From assembly GCA_001593875.1 (NCBI GenBank), contig LUCA01000008.1, positions 1 through 16,724 on the forward strand: a DNA stretch of 16,724 bases, given 5' to 3'. This document shows, piece by piece, positions 12,821 through 16,724 of this stretch. The notes beneath the pieces are model-generated. The model ran no database searches, was not told where the DNA came from, and saw only the letters and a list, made by a program, of their open reading frames with translations. The translations under genes were made by a program, and so were the position numbers. Position 1 is the stretch's first letter. Every line of letters begins with the position of its first letter. The DNA comes from Candidatus Bathyarchaeota archaeon B23. Lineage in GTDB: Archaea > Thermoproteota > Bathyarchaeia > TCS64 > B23.

Positions 12821-13276
12821 TTGACGACGGTCTACGATGTTCCAGCGGACATCCTGATAGAGAGGCTGTCTAGATACCTGAAGGAGAACATCAGGGAGGT
12901 CAGGCCGCCGGAGTGGGCCGCCTACGTGAAGACGGGCTCCCACGTGGAGAGGGCTCCCCACAACCCCGACTGGTGGTATATCCGGGTGGCGTCGATGCTG
13001 AGGAAGCTCTACATCAAGGGGCCCATAGGGGTTTCGAGGCTGAGGAAGGAGTACGGCGGCCGGAAGCGGAGGGGCGTCAAGCCAGCCCACTTCAGGAGGG
13101 CGGGGGGCTCCATCGTGAGGCATATACTACAGCAGCTGGAGGAGGCGGGGCTGGCGGAGAGGGATGGGAACAGGGGGAGGGTGCTCACCCCCAGGGGTAG
13201 AAGCCTCCTGGATGCGATGGCTGCGAGGATAAAGCGGGAGCTGGAGAGGGAGACGCCTGAGCTGAAGGCCTACTAG
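12821..13276 (+). CDS. rps19e: Ribosomal protein eS19
   Basis: A small-subunit protein of archaea and eukaryotes needed for 40S/30S maturation. The 151-residue product shows the family start TVYDVPADILIERLSRYLKE and the conserved core PPEWAAYVKTGSHVERAP and DWWYIRVASMLRKLYI. It continues with GPIGVSRLRKEYGG, PAHFRRAGGSIVRHILQQLE and RVLTPRGRSLLD, a winged-helix-like basic protein. The start is TTG at 12821, giving the family's usual first residues. It begins an operon that runs through ftsY. The stop is directly followed by a GTG that could start the PDCD5 gene early. Confidence 0.95.
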   Translation: MTTVYDVPADILIERLSRYLKENIREVRPPEWAAYVKTGSHVERAPHNPDWWYIRVASMLRKLYIKGPIGVSRLRKEYGGRKRRGVKPAHFRRAGGSIVRHILQQLEEAGLAERDGNRGRVLTPRGRSLLDAMAARIKRELERETPELKAY

Positions 13277-13285
13277 GTGGTGGAG

Positions 13286-13609
13286 ATGGCCTCGGACGAG
13301 GAGCTTGAAAGGCTTAAGATGAGGAGGCTGATGGAGCTCCAGGCGAGGGAGAGGGAGGAGGAGCTCAGGAGGGAGGCGGAGGCCCAGAAGCAGCTCCTCC
13401 TCAGGAAGATCCTCACCCCGAAGGCGAGGCAGAGGCTGACGAACATAAAGATGGTGAGGCCCGACTACGCCGAGCAGCTGGAGCTCCAGCTCATCCAGGC
13501 GGCGAGGACGGGTCGAATAAGGCTTCCGATAACGGATGAGGTCCTGCGGAGGCTGCTGGCCCAGATACAGGCGCAGCAGAGGAGGGAGATCAAGATCAGG
13601 AGGGTCTAG
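13286..13609 (+). CDS. PDCD5-family DNA-binding protein
   Basis: A 107-residue basic helical protein of the PDCD5/TFAR19 family (COG2118), present in nearly all archaea next to eS19 and eL39. Its biochemical role in archaea is not settled; nucleic acid binding has been proposed. Seen: MASDEELERLKMRRLMELQA, a long charged helix, the core KILTPKARQRLTNIKMVRPD and the C-terminal GRIRLPITDEVLRRLLAQI. ATG 13286 matches the family start and has GGTGG upstream; a GTG at 13277 immediately after the eS19 stop would add three residues. Its TAG is followed directly by the rpl39e ATG. Confidence 0.92.
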   Translation: MASDEELERLKMRRLMELQAREREEELRREAEAQKQLLLRKILTPKARQRLTNIKMVRPDYAEQLELQLIQAARTGRIRLPITDEVLRRLLAQIQAQQRREIKIRRV

Positions 13610-13768
13610 ATGGGTAGGTATAAGCCCCTGGCCTACAAGCTGAGGCTCGCCAAGGCCGGGAAGCAGAGTCGACCCGTGCCGGCGTGGATCATCCTCAAGA
13701 CCGTCGGAAGGGTCCGATCGAGCCCCAAGAGCCGTAGGCATTGGAGGAGGAGTAAGCTCAAGGATTAG
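13610..13768 (+). CDS. rpl39e: Ribosomal protein eL39 (52 residues)
   Basis: One of the smallest large-subunit proteins, lining the peptide exit tunnel. The 52-residue reading frame starts at the base after the PDCD5 stop. It shows the family pattern: KPLAYKLRLAKAGKQSRPVP, the invariant-type WIILKT segment (26-31), and a basic tail ending RRHWRRSKLKD. The RRHWRR sequence near the C-terminus is the family hallmark. Size and neighbours (PDCD5 before, eL31 after) are exactly as expected. Confidence 0.96.
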   Translation: MGRYKPLAYKLRLAKAGKQSRPVPAWIILKTVGRVRSSPKSRRHWRRSKLKD

Positions 13769-13776
13769 GTGAAAAC

Positions 13777-14034
13777 ATGTCGGAGTCGGTGGAGGAGCGC
13801 ATCTACATGGTGCCGCTGAAGAAGGCCTGGGCGGCCCCCAGGTGGAGGAGGGCTGAGAGGGCGGTGAGGGTGCTGAGGGAGTTCGTTGAGAGGCATATGA
13901 AGCCGACGAGCATCGTCATAGACCCGGAGGTCAACGAGGCCATCTGGAGGAGGGGCATCCAGAAGCCGCCTAGGAGGATCAGGGTGAGGGTGGACGAAGA
14001 GGGAGCCGTGAGGGTGACCCTCGCCGAGGGGTAG
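13777..14034 (+). CDS. rpl31e: Ribosomal protein eL31
   Basis: A large-subunit protein at the rim of the peptide exit tunnel, an archaeal/eukaryotic-specific family. The 85-residue product has ERIYMVPLKKAWAAPRWRRA (7-26), then the helix VRVLREFVERHMKP and the strand TSIVIDPEVNEAIWRRGIQ with PPRRIRVRV, all typical. ATG at 13777 is preceded by GGTGAAAAC. In many archaea the translation factor aIF6 gene comes next; here LX starts five bases after the stop, so that gene is missing from this place. Confidence 0.95.
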   Translation: MSESVEERIYMVPLKKAWAAPRWRRAERAVRVLREFVERHMKPTSIVIDPEVNEAIWRRGIQKPPRRIRVRVDEEGAVRVTLAEG

Positions 14035-14039
14035 AGGAG

Positions 14040-14249
14040 TTGAGCGAGGTGAAGCTCTACAGGATCAGGGGGGAGATCCGGAAGCCCCAGCTCCTAGAGC
14101 CGATGAGATTCGAGAAGGAGGTGCCGGCCACGAGGGCCGAGGCGGCTCTAGAGAAGATCTACTGCGAGCTCGGCAGCAGGCATAGGGCGAAGAGGTTTCA
14201 GATCAGGATCCTAGAGGTCGAGGAGGTTGAGCGTGGAGAGGCCCCCTGA
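14040..14249 (+). CDS. rpl18a: Ribosomal protein LX (eL20/L18a family)
   Basis: An archaeal large-subunit protein corresponding to eukaryotic eL20 (L18a). The 69-residue product has the short archaeal form: YRIRGEIRKPQLLEPMRFEK, then AALEKIYCELGSRHRAKRFQ and IRILEVEEVE. The ELGSRHRAKR stretch (43-52) is the family signature. The start is TTG at 14040; GTG 14049 would shorten it by three residues and has GAGGAG nine bases upstream, so either is possible. The 3' end overlaps prefoldin by 17-23 bases depending on the start chosen there. Confidence 0.9.
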   Translation: MSEVKLYRIRGEIRKPQLLEPMRFEKEVPATRAEAALEKIYCELGSRHRAKRFQIRILEVEEVERGEAP

Positions 14250-14685
14250 GGGGGAGCAGCGGCTCAGGAGGCTGGTGGCCGAGCTTAGGCTGATGCGGGA
14301 CTCAGCCGAGGCCCTACAGCGGCGGCTGGAGCTGCTGAGGACGGCGGCGGCGGAGCTGAGGGTGGCCGAGTCAGCCCTCAAGGCCCTCAAGGAGGTGGAG
14401 GAGGGGACGCCCATCCTCATCCCCCTAGGCGGGGGAACCTACATAGACGCCAGGCTCGGAGCCCTGAGAAGGGTGATCGTCGGCGTGGGGGCCGACGTCT
14501 CGGTGGAGATGGAGCCTGATAGGGCGTTGGAGGATCTCTCGGGGAGGCTGGAGGAGGTGGAGAGGGCTGCGAAGGCGGTGGAGCAGCAGCTGGAGCAGCT
14601 GCTGATGCAGATGGAGATCCATCAGGAGGGGATCAGCCGACTGGCCGCCGAGCTGAGAGGGGAAGCGGGTGTTCGAGAGGCTTAG
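14233..14685 (+). CDS. pfdA: Prefoldin alpha subunit (GimC alpha)
   Basis: Prefoldin is a hexameric chaperone, two alpha and four beta subunits, that hands unfolded proteins to the thermosome. The 150-residue product is two long coiled-coil arms (about 8-58 and 95-145), rich in Leu, Glu and Arg at heptad spacing. They flank the beta-hairpin region that makes the hexamer core, seen as TPILIPLGGGTYIDARLGAL and VGADVSVEMEPDRAL. AGGAGG at 14221-14226 is six bases from GTG 14233, which favours this start over TTG 14227 directly at the site. The gene overlaps rpl18a and ftsY by 17 bases each. The beta subunit is elsewhere. Confidence 0.92.
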   Translation: MERPPEGEQRLRRLVAELRLMRDSAEALQRRLELLRTAAAELRVAESALKALKEVEEGTPILIPLGGGTYIDARLGALRRVIVGVGADVSVEMEPDRALEDLSGRLEEVERAAKAVEQQLEQLLMQMEIHQEGISRLAAELRGEAGVREA

Positions 14686-15571
14686 GGAGAGCCTCAGGGG
14701 AGTTGTGGAGAGGCTCTCTAGGAGGGGGTTTACGGAGGAGGAGTTGGATCAGATTCTCTGGGAGCTCCAGCTCCAACTCGCCTCCAGCGACGTCGCCCTC
14801 AAGGTCGCTGAGCGCATCAGCTCCGAGCTGAGGAGCCGCCTCCTCGGCCTGGAGGCCCCCCGCTTCGGCGACAGGGCCCAGATCGTGAGGGAGGCCCTCA
14901 GGGAGGCCATTAAGGGAGTCGTCGCCGCCTCGCCGAGGGGCCTGCTGGAGATGGCGGAGGAGAGGCGGCGCAGAGGCGAGCCCCTCATCCTCCTCTTCAT
15001 AGGCGTCAACGGGACGGGGAAGACCACCACCATCGCCAAGGTCGCGAAGCTGTTGATGGACCACGGCTATAGGGTGGTCCTCGCCTCCGGCGACACCTAT
15101 AGGGCGGGGGCGATAGAGCAGCTGGAGGAGCACGCCAGGAGATTGGGGCTGAGGGTGATACGGCATCGATATGGGGCTGACCCGGCGGCCGTCAGCTACG
15201 ACGCCGTGGAGCACGCCAGGGCGAGGGGCTACGACGCCGTGCTCATCGACACCGCCGGGAGGATGCAGACGAATCGGAACCTGATGGAGGAGCTCCGTAA
15301 GATCAAGAGGGTCATCCAGCCCGACTCGACGATCCTCGTCGTCGATGCGCTGACGGGGAACGACGCCGTGGAGCAGGCTGAGACCTTCGAGAGGGAGGTG
15401 GGCTTCGACGCCGCCATCATCACCAAGGTGGACGCCGATGCGAGGGGAGGCTCCAGCCTCAGCGTAGCCTACTCCACGGGTAAGCCGATCCTATACCTCG
15501 GCACGGGTCAGGGCTACGACGACCTCCAGCCCTTCGACCCCGACTGGCTGCTGGGGAGGCTGATCCCATAA
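14669..15571 (+). CDS. ftsY: Signal recognition particle receptor GTPase FtsY
   Basis: FtsY is the membrane-associated receptor that pairs with SRP54 and hands ribosome-nascent chains to the Sec channel. The 300-residue product has a short N-terminal helical domain, where FTEEELDQILWELQLQLASS is seen, then the NG domain. The NG domain has P-loop GVNGTGKTTT (112-121), SGDTYRAGAIEQLEEHA (140-156), G3 DTAGRMQTNRNLMEELRKI (194-212), TKVDADARGG (252-261) and LGTGQGYDDLQPFDP (277-291). No long acidic A domain is present, common for archaea. GTG at 14669 follows GAGAGGGGAA inside prefoldin. The stop TAA is beside the next promoter. Confidence 0.97.
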   Translation: MFERLRESLRGVVERLSRRGFTEEELDQILWELQLQLASSDVALKVAERISSELRSRLLGLEAPRFGDRAQIVREALREAIKGVVAASPRGLLEMAEERRRRGEPLILLFIGVNGTGKTTTIAKVAKLLMDHGYRVVLASGDTYRAGAIEQLEEHARRLGLRVIRHRYGADPAAVSYDAVEHARARGYDAVLIDTAGRMQTNRNLMEELRKIKRVIQPDSTILVVDALTGNDAVEQAETFEREVGFDAAIITKVDADARGGSSLSVAYSTGKPILYLGTGQGYDDLQPFDPDWLLGRLIP

Positions 15572-15573
15572 AG

Positions 15574-15581
15574 GTTTTAAG
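15574..15581 (+). promoter_or_regulatory. TATA box of secE
   Basis: GTTTTAAG lies just after the ftsY stop, centred 29 bases before the secE ATG, so secE is probably leaderless or nearly so. Confidence 0.5.
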
Positions 15582-15606
15582 GCTCCTAAAGGGATAGGAG
15601 CGTCGG

Positions 15607-15777
15607 ATGGGCCTCAGGGACTTCCTCACCTCAGCCTCGAGGCTGATGCGCACCATCTCGAAGCCAGACCACAGAACCTTCTGGCTCAGCGTTAAGATCT
15701 GCCTGCTGGGCGTCGCCCTCATCGGCGGCATAGGATTTCTAATCAGGCTGATCTCCGTCACCCTACAGGGCATCTAA
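15607..15777 (+). CDS. secE: Preprotein translocase subunit SecE (Sec61 gamma), 56 residues
   Basis: The small essential subunit that clamps SecY in the archaeal Sec translocon. The 56-residue frame starts MGLRDFLTSASRLMRTISKP. It has the family's amphipathic helix with KPD (19-21) and FWLSVK (25-30), then one hydrophobic segment ICLLGVALIGGIGFLIRLIS (31-50) that would span the membrane. Size and sequence fit Sec61 gamma of archaea, and the spt5 and L11 neighbours are the conserved ones. SecY is not in the window. Confidence 0.93.
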   Translation: MGLRDFLTSASRLMRTISKPDHRTFWLSVKICLLGVALIGGIGFLIRLISVTLQGI

Positions 15778-15786
15778 ACCAGAAGG

Positions 15787-15794
15787 TTTAATTT
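15787..15794 (+). promoter_or_regulatory. TATA box of spt5-rpl11
   Basis: TTTAATTT in the 31-base gap after secE is centred near 15790. Transcription would begin about 15816, which falls after the ATG at 15809 and before the one at 15836. This supports the later start. Confidence 0.5.
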
Positions 15795-15835
15795 CCCCCC
15801 ACTAGTGTATGGTTAAGCGTCTTGAGGGAGGATGG

Positions 15836-16276
15836 ATGCCCCTCTACGCGGTGAAGGTGACGGTGGGTCAGGAGAGGAACGTGGCGATGATGCTCGCCGA
15901 CAGGGCTGAGGTGGAGGAGATGCCCATAGCCGCCATCCTCGCCCCCCGGGGGTTGAGGGGCTACATCATCGTCGAGGCCGCCATGCCGCATACGGTCGAC
16001 GAGCTCATAAGGGGGATGAGACACGTCAGGGGGAGGGTGCCGGGCGTCGTCAGCTCGGAGGAGGTGGACCACTACCTGGAGACGAGGCCCGCCATCGAGG
16101 GGCTGCGGGAGGGGGCCATCGTCGAGGTGGTGGCGGGACCCTTCAAGGGCATGCAGGCCCGCATAGTGAGAATCGACGAGGCTAAGGAAGAGGTCACCAT
16201 AGAGCTGCTGGAGGCGAGCTTCACGCTGCCCATCACGGTCCACGCCGACTACGTGAGGGAGGTGAAATCGGCCTAA
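15836..16276 (+). CDS. spt5: Transcription elongation factor Spt5 (NusG family)
   Basis: Spt5, with Spt4, binds the clamp of archaeal RNA polymerase and keeps elongation processive. The 146-residue product has the NGN domain (about 1-85), opening with MPLYAVKVTVGQERNVAMML and including LRGYIIVEAAMP. A KOW domain near 93-125 carries the EGAIVEVVAGPFKGMQARIV pattern. ATG 15836 is preceded by GGGAGGA a few bases upstream and gives the family's usual start; ATG 15809 would add nine residues (MVKRLEGGW) and lies before the predicted transcription start. The stop overlaps the rpl11 ATG by one base. Length is normal for archaea. Confidence 0.94.
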   Translation: MPLYAVKVTVGQERNVAMMLADRAEVEEMPIAAILAPRGLRGYIIVEAAMPHTVDELIRGMRHVRGRVPGVVSSEEVDHYLETRPAIEGLREGAIVEVVAGPFKGMQARIVRIDEAKEEVTIELLEASFTLPITVHADYVREVKSA

Positions 16277-16724
16277 TGGTGAAGAAGAGCTTCAAGTTCA
16301 TCATCACCGGAGGAGAGGCCACCGGGGGCCCCCCCATCGGCCCTGCCCTAGGCCCCCTGGGCATAAACGTGATGATGGTGGTCCGCAAGATCAACGAGAT
16401 CACCGTCGACTACAGGGGCGTCAAGGTCCCCGTGGAGGTGACCGTCGACACCGACACCAAGGAGTTCACCGTCAAGCTCGGCTCCCTGTCGACTTATGCC
16501 CACATCACCCAGACCCTCAGCCTCTCGAAGGGGTCCTCAAACCCGAATAGGGAGTTCGTCGGGGACCTCTCCTTCGATCAGGTGGTGGAGATCGCTAGGA
16601 AGAAGTGGGACGACCTCCTGGCGGCGACGTTGAGGGGGGCGGTGAGGGAGATACTGGGCAGCTGCCTCAGCATAGGGATAACCGTGGATGGGAAGCCGGT
16701 GAAGGAGGTGTTGAGGCTGATGGA
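16276..16724 (+). CDS. rpl11: Ribosomal protein uL11, 5' part cut by window end
   Basis: uL11 forms the stalk base of the large subunit and takes part in GTPase factor binding. The readable 149 residues start MVKKSFKFIITGGEATGGPP and continue IGPALGPLGINVMMVVRKIN (the conserved GPALGPLGIN region), with a C-terminal half VGDLSFDQVVEIARKKWDDL and LGSCLSIGITVDGKP, as expected. The reading frame is open at the window edge, so the 3' end is missing. The hinge between the two domains is unusual: LGSLSTYAHITQTLSLSKGS stands where most archaea have a G-x-P-P/T-T type linker. ATG 16276 overlaps the spt5 stop by one base. Confidence 0.95.
   Translation, partial: MVKKSFKFIITGGEATGGPPIGPALGPLGINVMMVVRKINEITVDYRGVKVPVEVTVDTDTKEFTVKLGSLSTYAHITQTLSLSKGSSNPNREFVGDLSFDQVVEIARKKWDDLLAATLRGAVREILGSCLSIGITVDGKPVKEVLRLM

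Noticed and set aside
1..16724. CRISPR arrays, rRNA genes and insertion sequences
   Set aside because: No regularly spaced repeats, no rRNA-like sequence and no transposase gene were found.

Overview
The window is archaeal. It carries archaeal/eukaryotic-type information-processing genes: SRP54 and FtsY, ribosomal proteins eL21, uL16, eS19, eL39, eL31, LX/eL20 and uL11, RNA polymerase subunits Rpo4 and Rpo11, TFS, Csl4, PCNA, Dph2, PDCD5, prefoldin alpha, a Sec61-gamma-type SecE and Spt5. The DNA is GC-rich, arginine is written mostly as AGG, and several genes sit behind TATA-like boxes 27-30 bases from the start codon, as expected for leaderless archaeal transcripts. MtrH and a non-pyrrolysine MttB homologue suggest an uncultivated Thermoproteota lineage of the Bathyarchaeia kind. 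That placement is inference, not proof.

Layout. (1) 58-2590: srp54, rpl21e, rpo4 and a DUF655 helix-hairpin-helix gene form a tight co-directional group. (2) 2626-7429: rpl10e, then dph2, a METTL5-like rRNA methyltransferase, csl4, rpo11, DUF99, tfs and pcna. Many junctions overlap by 1-55 bases. (3) 7430-7614: a structured, gene-free spacer ending in a promoter. (4) 7615-12759: a metabolic island between PCNA and the ribosomal genes: mttB-like, a saccharopine/lysine-dehydrogenase-like oxidoreductase and mtrH in one transcript; then a convergent QueG-like two-cluster Fe-S protein, divergent from an HpcH/HpaI aldolase across a near-symmetrical double promoter. (5) 12821-15571: eS19, PDCD5, eL39 (52 aa), eL31, LX, prefoldin alpha, ftsY. 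aIF6, usually found between eL31 and LX, is absent. (6) 15607-16724: secE (56 aa), spt5 and the 5' part of rpl11, cut by the window edge.

How the genes work together. The two flanks serve translation, transcription, replication clamp loading and co-translational protein export; the SRP GTPase and its receptor GTPase are both present. The island is the part worth attention. MttB-family proteins move a methyl group from a quaternary amine to a corrinoid protein. MtrH-family proteins move it from the corrinoid to tetrahydromethanopterin or tetrahydrofolate. The dehydrogenase between them could oxidise the demethylated amino compound, and the aldolase could split a resulting 2-oxo acid. The Fe-S protein could re-reduce the corrinoid. 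No corrinoid-binding protein and no other mtr or mcr gene is in the window, so the substrate and the pathway direction are open.

Of the 26 complete genes, 15 end in TAG, 7 in TGA and 4 in TAA. TAG is therefore an ordinary stop here, which argues against pyrrolysine decoding. Five housekeeping genes appear to start with TTG.
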